A DNA stretch of 5,949 nt, taken from contig CAMKHH010000082.1 in assembly GCA_946412445.1 (NCBI GenBank), forward strand, positions 1 to 5,949. Direction: 5' to 3'. The stretch's first letter is position 1; each line of letters begins with the position of its first letter. The translations under genes were made by a program, and so were the position numbers. Source of the stretch: an uncultured Eubacterium sp. (GTDB lineage Bacteria; Bacillota; Clostridia; Lachnospirales; Lachnospiraceae). Below, in pieces: positions 1 to 5,772 of this stretch. A model generated the notes under the pieces. That model saw only the letters and a program-made list of their open reading frames with translations. It made no database searches and was not told where the DNA came from.

Positions 1-249
1 TATATAACAGAATTTTATGCATGCGAGGTGGGTGGAAAAACTGTTATGCTTGAGGAAGTTTATCTGAAAGAGGAGGCTCGTAAAAAAGGCTATGCGACAC
101 AGTTTTTTCACTGGATGTTTGAAACATATTCATATGCAAAAAGGTTTCGCCTGGAAGTGAGCATGGAGAATCCGGGGGTTATCGGACTGTATGAAAGACT
201 GGGATTTACCTTCCTTGATTATAGACAGATGATAAGGGATGTGCTATAA
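1..249 (+). CDS. GNAT-family N-acetyltransferase, C-terminal part (5' end outside window)
   Basis: The frame is open from the first base and ends at TAA 247-249, giving 82 visible residues, so the true start lies upstream; the GTG at 28 is an internal Val codon. Two GNAT hallmarks are visible. The first is the acetyl-CoA pyrophosphate-binding loop of motif A, RKKGYA (visible residues 27-32, the R/Q-x-x-G-x-G/A pattern), after the beta strand MLEEVYL. The second is motif B, NPGVIGLYERLGF (57-69), typical of the last helix and strand of the fold. By family it would move an acetyl group from acetyl-CoA to an amine, but the substrate cannot be told: the substrate-binding N-terminal half is missing and the family is very diverse. 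It is not clearly RimI. It runs in the same direction as pyrH, 84 bases away, with no terminator between them, so read-through into pyrH is possible. Its last codons also carry the pyrH promoter. The family call is firm; the function is unknown. Confidence 0.88.
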   Translation, partial: YITEFYACEVGGKTVMLEEVYLKEEARKKGYATQFFHWMFETYSYAKRFRLEVSMENPGVIGLYERLGFTFLDYRQMIRDVL

Positions 250-250
250 T
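222..250 (+). promoter_or_regulatory. Sigma-A-type promoter for pyrH, inside the GNAT 3' end
   Basis: The -35 box is TAGACA (222-227, 5 of 6 consensus bases), the spacer is exactly 17 bp (228-244), and the -10 box is TATAAT (245-250, perfect), preceded by the extended -10 motif TG-n at 242-244. The -10 box overlaps the GNAT stop codon (247-249). Transcription would start near 257, leaving a leader of about 77 nt before the pyrH ATG. The match is seen directly in the sequence; activity is inferred. No better promoter candidate was seen between here and pyrH. Confidence 0.75.
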
Positions 251-301
251 CCCTGTAGATAAGGAACGTGCGGCCAAAAACCGCTGCATCCGGGATTATA
301 G
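244..301 (+). repeat. 10-bp perfect inverted repeat spanning the -10 box and the pyrH leader
   Basis: The left arm CTATAATCCC (244-253) is the exact reverse complement of the right arm GGGATTATAG (292-301), separated by 38 bases. The left arm contains the whole -10 box; the right arm lies in the leader. A short GCGG/CCGC stem (270-273 with 281-284) sits inside. RNA starting near 257 lacks the left arm, so only read-through RNA from the GNAT gene could form the long stem. As DNA, the arms could be a two-site operator. A role is not proven, and chance is possible in AT-rich sequence. Confidence 0.5.
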
Positions 302-333
302 GTGAAAACATAAGGAATGAGGAATAATACCTG

Positions 334-1029
334 ATGAAAAGAGTATTGCTAAAGCTGAGTGGCGAAGCGCTTGCGGGAGCTAAAAAAACAGGGTTTGATG
401 AACCGACGGTGATTGCGGTCGCAAAGCAGGTTAAGACACTTGTAGAAGAAGGAATTAAAGTAGGAATCGTCATTGGAGGAGGCAACTTCTGGAGAGGGAG
501 AAGCAGCGAATCCATTGACCGGACCAAGGCCGATCAGATTGGAATGCTGGCAACTGTCATGAACTGTATCTATGTATCTGAGATCTTTCGCTCACAGGGG
601 ATGATGACATCTGTACTCACACCCTTCCAATGCGGGGAATTTACAAAGTCCTTTTCAAAAGACAGGGTGAGTAAGTACTTCGATCATAATATGGTTGTCT
701 TTTTTGCGGGCGGAACCGGCCATCCGTATTTTTCAACAGATACGGCGACCGTATTGCGAGCCATAGAAATTGAGGCGGATACCATTCTGCTGGCCAAGGC
801 GGTGGACGGTGTATATGACAGTGATCCCAAAGATAATCCGGATGCAAAGAAGTATGACAAAATATCAATCCAGGAAGTGATTGACCGAAAACTGGGAGTC
901 GTGGATATGACAGCCTCTATTATGTGTATGGAGAACAAGATGCCCATGCAGGTGTTCAGCCTGAATGAAAGGGATGGAATTGTTCATGCAGCACATGGAA
1001 TCAATAATGGTACAAAGGTAACCGTATAA
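334..1029 (+). CDS. pyrH: UMP kinase (uridylate kinase)
   Basis: Phosphorylates UMP to UDP with ATP in the cytoplasm, the step feeding UTP, CTP and UDP-sugar pools. The 231 residues match the bacterial amino-acid-kinase-fold enzyme, which is unrelated to eukaryotic UMP/CMP kinases. Visible motifs in order are the N-terminal KLSGEAL (7-13), the phosphate-binding loop IGGGNFWRG (47-55), the UMP-contacting segment ADQIGMLATVMN (66-77), GGTGHPYFSTDTA (126-138), the ATP-side motif AVDGVYDSDPK (156-166), and VVDMTA (189-194). Length is normal for the family. The ATG is preceded by GAGGA (319-323) with a 10-nt spacer, and the protein begins exactly where family members do. Enzymes of this family are hexamers inhibited by UTP and often activated by GTP (family knowledge, not visible here). 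It is followed by frr 29 nt later, the usual bacterial pair. Transcription probably starts at the promoter overlapping the upstream gene. Confidence 0.98.
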   Translation: MKRVLLKLSGEALAGAKKTGFDEPTVIAVAKQVKTLVEEGIKVGIVIGGGNFWRGRSSESIDRTKADQIGMLATVMNCIYVSEIFRSQGMMTSVLTPFQCGEFTKSFSKDRVSKYFDHNMVVFFAGGTGHPYFSTDTATVLRAIEIEADTILLAKAVDGVYDSDPKDNPDAKKYDKISIQEVIDRKLGVVDMTASIMCMENKMPMQVFSLNERDGIVHAAHGINNGTKVTV

Positions 1030-1040
1030 CAAAATAAAAC

Positions 1041-1050
1041 AGGAGGGTGA
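1041..1050 (+). promoter_or_regulatory. Ribosome binding site of frr
   Basis: AGGAGGGTGA is a near-perfect complement of the 3' end of 16S rRNA. It decides the start: the in-frame GTG at 1047-1049 lies inside this Shine-Dalgarno element and cannot be the start, whereas ATG 1059 follows it at a workable, slightly long distance (12 nt after GGAGG). Confidence 0.85.
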
Positions 1051-1058
1051 TAATCGTT

Positions 1059-1610
1059 ATGGATGAAAGAATTGAAGCATATCAGTCAAAGATGGAGAAG
1101 ACAATAAAAAGCCTGGAAAGTGAACTTGGAACAATCCGTGCCGGACGTGCCAATCCCCACGTATTAGACCGTATTACAATAGATTATTATGGAACACCCA
1201 CACCGCTGCAGCAGGTTGCCAATGTCTCTGTTCCGGAACCTCGGATGATTCAGATCCAGCCATGGGAAGCTTCTATTGTAAAAGATATCTGTAAAGCAAT
1301 TCAGGTGTCTGACCTGGGGATTAATCCGAATACAGACGGGAAGGTAATCAGGCTGGCATTTCCGGAGCTGACTGAGGAGAGAAGAAAAGAGCTGGTTAAA
1401 GATGTTAAGAAAAAGGGCGAAGCCGCAAAGATTGCAATCCGCAATATCCGCCGCGATGCCAATGACTCATATAAAAAACTTTCCAAAGAGGATGTGTCTG
1501 AAGACGAAATCAAAGAGTTAGAAGATAAGACACAGAAGATGACAGATAAATTCATCAGGAAAATTGACGAGACTATTGAAGAAAAATCCAAAGAAGTTTT
1601 AACAGTGTAA
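1059..1610 (+). CDS. frr: Ribosome recycling factor
   Basis: Releases ribosomes from mRNA after termination, acting with EF-G to split the post-termination complex into subunits. From ATG 1059 the protein has 183 residues, close to the 185 of the E. coli protein. Conserved segments are TIRAGRANP (25-33) in the first long helix of the three-helix domain, YYGTPTPL (43-50) and DLGINPN (85-91) in the beta-sandwich hinge domain, LTEERRK (104-110), and RNIRRDAND (128-136), which holds the arginine matching functionally important R132 of E. coli. The C-terminal helix is rich in Lys and Glu, as expected for the coiled bundle. A longer form from GTG 1047 would add four residues, but that GTG is buried in the ribosome binding site, so I reject it. 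It lies 29 nt after pyrH, surely co-transcribed, and is followed by a strong hairpin terminator 13 nt after its stop codon. Confidence 0.97.
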   Translation: MDERIEAYQSKMEKTIKSLESELGTIRAGRANPHVLDRITIDYYGTPTPLQQVANVSVPEPRMIQIQPWEASIVKDICKAIQVSDLGINPNTDGKVIRLAFPELTEERRKELVKDVKKKGEAAKIAIRNIRRDANDSYKKLSKEDVSEDEIKELEDKTQKMTDKFIRKIDETIEEKSKEVLTV

Positions 1611-1623
1611 AAACAGGGCGGGG

Positions 1624-1671
1624 ATAGAAAGAAATACAGATATCTATTGTATTTCTTTCTATTGTTTTTTT
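1624..1671 (+). terminator. Intrinsic terminator between frr and uppS
   Basis: ATAGAAAGAAATACA (1624-1638) pairs perfectly over 15 bp with TGTATTTCTTTCTAT (1648-1662), with a 9-nt loop and TTG before a run of seven T (1665-1671). Only three of the 15 pairs are G-C, so it may be leaky. It ends the pyrH-frr transcript or lowers its read-through into uppS. There is no matching A-run on the left, so it works in the plus direction only. Confidence 0.85.
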
Positions 1672-1696
1672 ACAGGCGCTCTTGAAGGAGTATAAT
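1669..1696 (+). promoter_or_regulatory. Promoter-like sequence ending at the uppS start codon (doubtful)
   Basis: TTTACA (1669-1674, 5 of 6 of the -35 consensus), 16 bp, then TATAAT (1691-1696). The match is good and it sits right after the terminator, where a new promoter would be useful. However, transcription would start near 1703, inside uppS codon 2, and would miss the ATG and its ribosome binding site. It may simply be the AT-rich Shine-Dalgarno spacer. Confidence 0.3.
1684..1690 (+). promoter_or_regulatory. Ribosome binding site of uppS
   Basis: GAAGGAG, 8 nt before ATG 1699, supports that start. It lies just beyond the terminator T-run, so it is present in any read-through transcript. 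Confidence 0.8.
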
Positions 1697-1698
1697 AT

Positions 1699-2427
1699 AT
1701 GAATGTGCCAAATCATGTGGCAATTATTCTGGACGGCAACGGACGGTGGGCAAAATCCAGAAATATGCCCAGAACTTATGGACATATGGTAGGCTGCGAT
1801 AATCTGGAAAAGATCTGCTATATAGCCAGAGATCTTGGAATTAAATATTTAACTGTTTACGCATTCTCCACGGAAAACTGGAAGCGCTCCAAAGATGAAA
1901 TTAATGGTTTGATGAAATTATTCCGGCGTTATCTGAAGCGTTGCATCAAAAGTTCCAGAGAAAATGAGATGCGTGTGAGAATCCTCGGGGATACAAATGC
2001 TTTTGACGAAGACATTCGGGAAAGTATTCAGGTATTGGAGGACTATTCCAAAGGCTATGATAAGCTGCATTTTCAAATTGCGCTTAACTATGGGAGCCGG
2101 GATGAGATTCTAAGAGCAGCTGTAAGGATGGCTGAAGATGTAAAGTGCCGGAGCTTAAGGGAAGAGGATATTACAGAAGAGGTTTTTTCTTCTTATCTGG
2201 ATACATCAGGGATTCCCGATCCGGATCTCATGATAAGAACCAGCGGAGAAGAGCGGTTGTCTAATTTTTTATTATGGCAGCTGGCTTACACGGAGTTTTA
2301 TTTTACAGACGTTCCCTGGCCGGATTTTCATAAAGAGGAATTGGTCAAGGCTATTGAACAATATAATAGCAGAGATAGGAGATTTGGCAGCGTAAAGGGG
2401 GAAGCATCATGTTCAAAACAAGGCTGA
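1699..2427 (+). CDS. uppS: Undecaprenyl diphosphate synthase (cis-prenyltransferase)
   Basis: Adds eight IPP units in cis to farnesyl diphosphate, giving the C55 diphosphate that becomes the lipid carrier for peptidoglycan and other wall polymers. It acts as a cytosolic dimer at the membrane. At 242 residues it is of usual size. Diagnostic motifs are HVAIILDGNGRWAK (6-19) with the catalytic Asp 12, YAFSTENWKRS (54-64), NYGSRDEI (130-137), and the C-terminal run starting DPDLMIRTSGEERLSNF (174-190) and ending TDVPWPDF (203-210), including Glu 199, which matches the Mg-binding E213 of E. coli. ATG 1699 follows GAAGGAG at 8 nt, and the protein starts as family members do. Its last 19 nt overlap cdsA in another frame, so its tail ASCSKQG also encodes the cdsA start and is probably not conserved. 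A terminator lies just upstream, so how it is transcribed is an open point. Chain length C55 is inferred from bacterial context. Confidence 0.96.
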   Translation: MNVPNHVAIILDGNGRWAKSRNMPRTYGHMVGCDNLEKICYIARDLGIKYLTVYAFSTENWKRSKDEINGLMKLFRRYLKRCIKSSRENEMRVRILGDTNAFDEDIRESIQVLEDYSKGYDKLHFQIALNYGSRDEILRAAVRMAEDVKCRSLREEDITEEVFSSYLDTSGIPDPDLMIRTSGEERLSNFLLWQLAYTEFYFTDVPWPDFHKEELVKAIEQYNSRDRRFGSVKGEASCSKQG

Positions 2428-3227
2428 TGAGCGGAATTGTACTTGTGTTACTGGCTTTTATAGCCATCGCGACGGGTGGGTATGTACTTTTCGGAACACT
2501 GCTGATTGTCTCACTGATTGGAGCCGGAGAGCTTTTAAAGGCCATGAAGGTTCAGGAAGGCAGATGGAACAGCCTGACTGCTGCAAGTATGGTTGGAATC
2601 GCTCTATATTATCTGGGAATTATCATATCCGATAAGAGCATAATCAATCTGCGCGGATTCGATTCGGGACTCTCTGAGATGATGCTGATCCTGTCTCTTT
2701 TGATTATCATGTTTGTCTATGTATTCACCTATCCCAAGTATTATGCAGGTCAGGTTATGACGGCTTTTTTTTCAATTGTGTATGTGGGTGTCATGCTTTC
2801 CTATATCTATCAGACGAGAATGCTGATTGGCGGAAAATATCATGTGTGGCTGATCTTTCTGTGCTCCTGGGGTGCGGATACCTGCGCATACTGTGTGGGT
2901 ATGCTTTGTGGAAAGCATAAGATGGCACCGGTTTTAAGCCCGAAGAAATCGGTGGAGGGTGCTGTAGGAGGAATTGCCGGAGCTGCGTTGCTGGGATTCC
3001 TGTTCCAGCTGGCTACCCATGGTCTGTCTTATCAGTATGCGGTGATATGTGGGGCAGGTGCCTTGATTTCCATGGTAGGTGATCTGGCTGCATCTGCAAT
3101 CAAAAGAAACATGGAAATTAAGGATTACGGAAAGCTAATTCCAGGTCATGGGGGAATACTGGATCGCTTTGACAGCGTTATCTTTACGGCTCCCGTAATA
3201 TATTATCTTTCTGTTTTTCTTATATAA
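2409..3227 (+). CDS. cdsA: Phosphatidate cytidylyltransferase (CDP-diglyceride synthase)
   Basis: Makes CDP-diacylglycerol from CTP and phosphatidic acid, the branch-point precursor of phosphatidylglycerol and other phospholipids; integral membrane enzyme. The 272-residue protein has several hydrophobic segments, roughly 8-38, 58-73, 90-107, 115-134, 145-166, 185-203, 209-228 and 256-272. The complete family signature S-x-x-K-R-x4-K-D-x-G-x2-(L/I)-P-x-H-G-G-x-x-D-R-x-D is present at 229-255, including KDYGKLIPGHGG and LDRFD, and holds the metal-binding acidic residues. SPKKSVEGAVGG (177-188) and the Asp in SWGADTCAY (153-161) are further conserved pieces. Four cysteines cluster at 152, 159, 162 and 167; I recall DTCAYC as common in related clostridia. 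The start ATG 2409 lies inside uppS (19-nt overlap) behind GGGGGA (2397-2402), which suggests translational coupling. Confidence 0.96.
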   Translation: MFKTRLMSGIVLVLLAFIAIATGGYVLFGTLLIVSLIGAGELLKAMKVQEGRWNSLTAASMVGIALYYLGIIISDKSIINLRGFDSGLSEMMLILSLLIIMFVYVFTYPKYYAGQVMTAFFSIVYVGVMLSYIYQTRMLIGGKYHVWLIFLCSWGADTCAYCVGMLCGKHKMAPVLSPKKSVEGAVGGIAGAALLGFLFQLATHGLSYQYAVICGAGALISMVGDLAASAIKRNMEIKDYGKLIPGHGGILDRFDSVIFTAPVIYYLSVFLI

Positions 3228-3261
3228 ATTGGATAGAAAGCAGAGTTCGGGAGAATAATAG

Positions 3262-4410
3262 ATGAAGAAAATTGCAATATTAGGGTCCACCGGATCCATA
3301 GGAACACAGACACTGGATGTGGTACGGTCGAACGGAGATATTCAGGTGCTTGGCGTCAGTGCGGGAAACAATATCAGAAAGCTGGAAGAGCAGGTGAGAG
3401 AGTTTTCTCCGAAACTTGCGGCTGTCTGGGATGAAGAGCAGGCAAAAATCTTAAAAACCCGGATTGCTGATACGAATACAAAAGTGGTGAGCGGTATGGG
3501 GGGCATGATGGAACTGGCAGCTATGGCCGATATGGAACTTCTGGTAACTGCAATTGTGGGGATGATTGGTATCCTGCCCACAATTGAGGCAATCAGGCAG
3601 GGAAAGGATATTGCTTTAGCGAATAAAGAGACACTGGTTACGGCAGGCCATATCATCATTCCTCTGGCTAAAAAACATCGTGTTCAGATATTGCCTGTAG
3701 ACAGCGAACACAGCGCTATCTTCCAGTGCCTTGGAGGAGAAGAAAGAAAAGCGGTGGAGAAGCTGCTGATTACCGCCTCTGGAGGACCATTCCGTGGAAA
3801 GACGGTGAAAGAACTGGAAGAGGTTACAGTAGAGGATGCGCTGAAGCATCCGAACTGGTCTATGGGACATAAAATTACTATTGATTCTGCTACCCTGGTG
3901 AATAAAGGCCTGGAGGTTATGGAAGCCAGATGGCTGTTTGACGTGGATCTGGAACATATACAGGTGGTGGTTCAGCCTGAGAGCATTATACATTCGATGG
4001 TAGAATTTAAAGACGGGGCTGTTATGGCGCAGTTGGGGACACCGGATATGAAGCTTCCAATTCAGTATGCTTTATACTATCCCGGACGGCGATATCTGGC
4101 GGGAGAGCGGTTGGATTTTCGTTCTCTGACTCAAATTACATTTGAAGAACCGGATATGGAAACTTTTAAAGGGCTTAAGATGGCACTGGATGCGGCAAGA
4201 GTAGGGGATTCCATGCCGACAGTATTCAATGCGGCCAATGAGCGGGCGGTATCAAAGTTTCTAAATCACGAAATCAGTTTTTTGGATATCTATAGGGTGA
4301 TTGAGGGGGCTATGCGGCAGCATAAGGTCGTCAAAAATCCGAATATAGAACAGATACTCGAAACAGAGGCGGGGACTTATGATTGGATTGAAAGCAGGTG
4401 GCATATTTGA
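3262..4410 (+). CDS. dxr: 1-deoxy-D-xylulose 5-phosphate reductoisomerase
   Basis: Converts DXP to 2-C-methyl-D-erythritol 4-phosphate with NADPH and a divalent metal, the committed step of the MEP pathway to IPP and DMAPP; it is the fosmidomycin target. The 382-residue length is normal. Visible are the NADPH-binding GSTGSIGTQTLDV (8-20), ALANKETLVTAG (118-129), the metal-site PVDSEHSAIFQ (145-155, with D147 and E149), TASGGPF (171-177) of the substrate and fosmidomycin pocket, the flexible-loop HPNWSMGHK (196-204), and DSATLVNKGLEVMEA (208-222), where E218 matches E. coli metal ligand E231. No catalytic residue is missing. ATG 3262 follows GGGAG (3249-3253) with an 8-nt spacer, 34 nt after cdsA. 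Its TGA overlaps the rseP start. Its product IPP feeds UppS in the same cluster. It also implies that this organism uses the MEP route rather than, or as well as, mevalonate. Confidence 0.98.
   Translation: MKKIAILGSTGSIGTQTLDVVRSNGDIQVLGVSAGNNIRKLEEQVREFSPKLAAVWDEEQAKILKTRIADTNTKVVSGMGGMMELAAMADMELLVTAIVGMIGILPTIEAIRQGKDIALANKETLVTAGHIIIPLAKKHRVQILPVDSEHSAIFQCLGGEERKAVEKLLITASGGPFRGKTVKELEEVTVEDALKHPNWSMGHKITIDSATLVNKGLEVMEARWLFDVDLEHIQVVVQPESIIHSMVEFKDGAVMAQLGTPDMKLPIQYALYYPGRRYLAGERLDFRSLTQITFEEPDMETFKGLKMALDAARVGDSMPTVFNAANERAVSKFLNHEISFLDIYRVIEGAMRQHKVVKNPNIEQILETEAGTYDWIESRWHI
4396..4401 (+). promoter_or_regulatory. Ribosome binding site deciding the rseP start
   Basis: AGGTGG ends 5 nt before TTG 4407. 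It overlaps the competing start GTG 4398, which has no good Shine-Dalgarno element of its own upstream, so it favours TTG 4407. Confidence 0.55.
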
Positions 4411-5696
4411 ACATTATTATCGCTATATTAATATTTAGCCTAGTTGTAATTGTACATGAAATGGGGCATTTCCTTCTGGCTAAGGCAAATCATATTATGG
4501 TGACCGAATTTTCTGTCGGAATGGGTCCTACATTATTTTCCACAGTCAGAAATGAAACAAAATATTCTTTAAAATTGCTGCCATTTGGTGGTTCCTGTAT
4601 GATGCTGGGAGAGAATGGGGAAGAAGACGGTGAGGCTTCCTTCAACAGTAAATCGGTCTGGGCCAGAATGTCGGTAATTCTGGCAGGTCCAATCTTTAAT
4701 TTACTTCTGGCATTTTTTATATCAATTGTTATTATCAGTCTGGTGGGAGCTGATCCTTCCCGCATAACTTCTGTAAAAGAAGGATCTCCGGCGGCCGAGG
4801 CCGGTCTGCAGGAAGGTGATTTGATTACCAGATACGAAGGCAGCCGCATCTCTTTGGGCAGGGAGTTATATACAGAGGTAAGCCTGGATGGAATACCTTC
4901 GGATGAGATTTCTCTTACCTATAAGAGGGATGGAAAAAAGCAGGATATTACTTATGTACCATATGCAACAGAGAAGTATATGCTGGGATATACCTATTAC
5001 CCCGATGTAGAAGGGAAGGCTGAGGTTGCGACCCTGATGCCCGGATATCCGCTGGCAAAGGCCGGTCTGCAGGTGGGGGATATTATACTGGAAGTGGACG
5101 GCACCGTAATCAACAGCAATAAGGAGCTGGAGCAGTATTTTAACGCACATCCTCTTGACGGTACAGATGTAAAAATAACTTATCAGCATGGGGAACGTAT
5201 TCATGATACAGAGGTGACGCCTAAAATGTCCAAAAATGCCGAGCTGGGCTTTGGGTTTAACATGGCGAGGGAAAAGCAGTCGCCGCTGGGTGTGCTGAAA
5301 TACAGTGTCCGTGAAATCGGCTACTGGGTGAAAACTACAATCAAAAGTCTTGGTATGTTGATTACCGGAAAATTTACAGTGAATGACTTAAGCGGTCCGG
5401 TCGGAGTCGTGAATGAAATCGGAAAAACAATAGAAACCTCAAAGGCGGATGGAGGGTTTTATGTATTATTGAATCTTCTGAACTTTACAATCCTGCTCTC
5501 TGCGAATCTGGGCGTGATGAATCTGGTTCCGTTCCCTGCTCTGGATGGTGGAAGAATGGTCTTTCTCATCATTGAGGCAATCAGAGGGAAGGCAATCAAA
5601 CAAGAAGTGGAGGGCATGGTGAATTTTGCAGGACTGATGCTTCTGATGGCATTGATGGTCTTTGTTATGTTTAATGACATACGAAAAATATTTTGA
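4407..5696 (+). CDS. rseP: RIP zinc metalloprotease RseP (site-2 protease), two PDZ domains
   Basis: Intramembrane protease that cuts transmembrane segments of anti-sigma factors and spent signal peptides. From TTG 4407 it has 429 residues: first membrane helix 2-25 with the zinc motif HEMGH (17-21; usually HELGH), conserved LLPFGGSCMMLGE (57-69), second helix about 90-113 with AGPIFN (93-98), PDZ 1 (about 120-194), PDZ 2 (about 207-281), third helix about 352-378 running into NLVPFPALDGGR (372-383) with the third zinc ligand D380, and a last helix about 404-424. Both PDZ domains share AGLQ-x-GD-x-I. TTG 4407 overlaps the dxr TGA (TTGA), and the protein then begins like its relatives; GTG 4398 would add three residues and cannot be excluded. 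This start/stop overlap implies coupled translation with dxr. A terminator follows 24 nt after the stop, so it is the last gene of the cluster. Its targets are unknown. Confidence 0.95.
   Translation: MNIIIAILIFSLVVIVHEMGHFLLAKANHIMVTEFSVGMGPTLFSTVRNETKYSLKLLPFGGSCMMLGENGEEDGEASFNSKSVWARMSVILAGPIFNLLLAFFISIVIISLVGADPSRITSVKEGSPAAEAGLQEGDLITRYEGSRISLGRELYTEVSLDGIPSDEISLTYKRDGKKQDITYVPYATEKYMLGYTYYPDVEGKAEVATLMPGYPLAKAGLQVGDIILEVDGTVINSNKELEQYFNAHPLDGTDVKITYQHGERIHDTEVTPKMSKNAELGFGFNMAREKQSPLGVLKYSVREIGYWVKTTIKSLGMLITGKFTVNDLSGPVGVVNEIGKTIETSKADGGFYVLLNLLNFTILLSANLGVMNLVPFPALDGGRMVFLIIEAIRGKAIKQEVEGMVNFAGLMLLMALMVFVMFNDIRKIF
4764..5249 (+). repeat. Tandem PDZ repeat within rseP (261-base period)
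   Basis: RseP residues 120-194 (4764-4988) and 207-281 (5025-5249) align without any gap at an offset of exactly 87 codons. By eye about 20 of 75 positions are identical, including G-x-P-x-A-x-AGLQ-x-GD-x-I and a later TY. A 15-base stretch, AGGCCGGTCTGCAGG, is identical at 4798-4812 and 5059-5073. This is an in-frame domain repeat rather than a mobile repeat. Confidence 0.7.
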
Positions 5697-5720
5697 AGCA
5701 TGAAGATGTAGCTTTCAAAC

Positions 5721-5751
5721 AAAAAAGAGCGGTGATGAGCCGCTCTTTTTT
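5721..5751. terminator. Bidirectional intrinsic terminator between rseP and the hemerythrin-like gene
   Basis: AAAAAAGAGCGG (5721-5732) and CCGCTCTTTTTT (5740-5751) are perfect 12-bp reverse complements around a 7-nt loop. The GC-rich core GAGCGG/CCGCTC is followed by six T on either strand, so the same hairpin can stop rseP transcripts going right and hemerythrin-like transcripts going left. Confidence 0.93.
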
Positions 5752-5772
5752 GCTTGAAGTGTTTTATGTTCT

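Noticed and set aside
28..30. GTG 28 as the start of a short 73-residue acetyltransferase
   Set aside because: The frame is open to the window edge without a stop, no ribosome binding site precedes it, and a GNAT domain needs about twice this length; it is a truncated longer gene.
270..284. GCGG-7-CCGC hairpin in the pyrH leader as a terminator or riboswitch
   Set aside because: Only 4 bp, no T-run, and no known riboswitch core recognised; it is mentioned only as part of the leader.
1049..1054. GATAAT before frr as a -10 box
   Set aside because: No acceptable -35 box 16-18 bp upstream (the bases there read TATAAC), and it overlaps the ribosome binding site.
1047..1058. Upstream GTG start for frr adding four residues (MIIV)
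   Set aside because: The GTG is inside the AGGAGGGTGA ribosome binding site, and the added residues do not match the family start; ATG 1059 gives the usual length.
3616..3993. Open frame of 125 codons on the minus strand within dxr
   Set aside because: It lies wholly opposite conserved dxr coding sequence, its translation resembles no family I know, and no ribosome binding site or context supports it. The same holds for the other long antisense frames at 219-527, 1301-1591, 3342-3659, 4490-4849 and 4866-5204.
5697..5713. Tiny frame ATG-AAG-ATG-TAG after rseP as a leader peptide
   Set aside because: Only three codons, no ribosome binding site, and followed by a terminator with no downstream gene on that strand.
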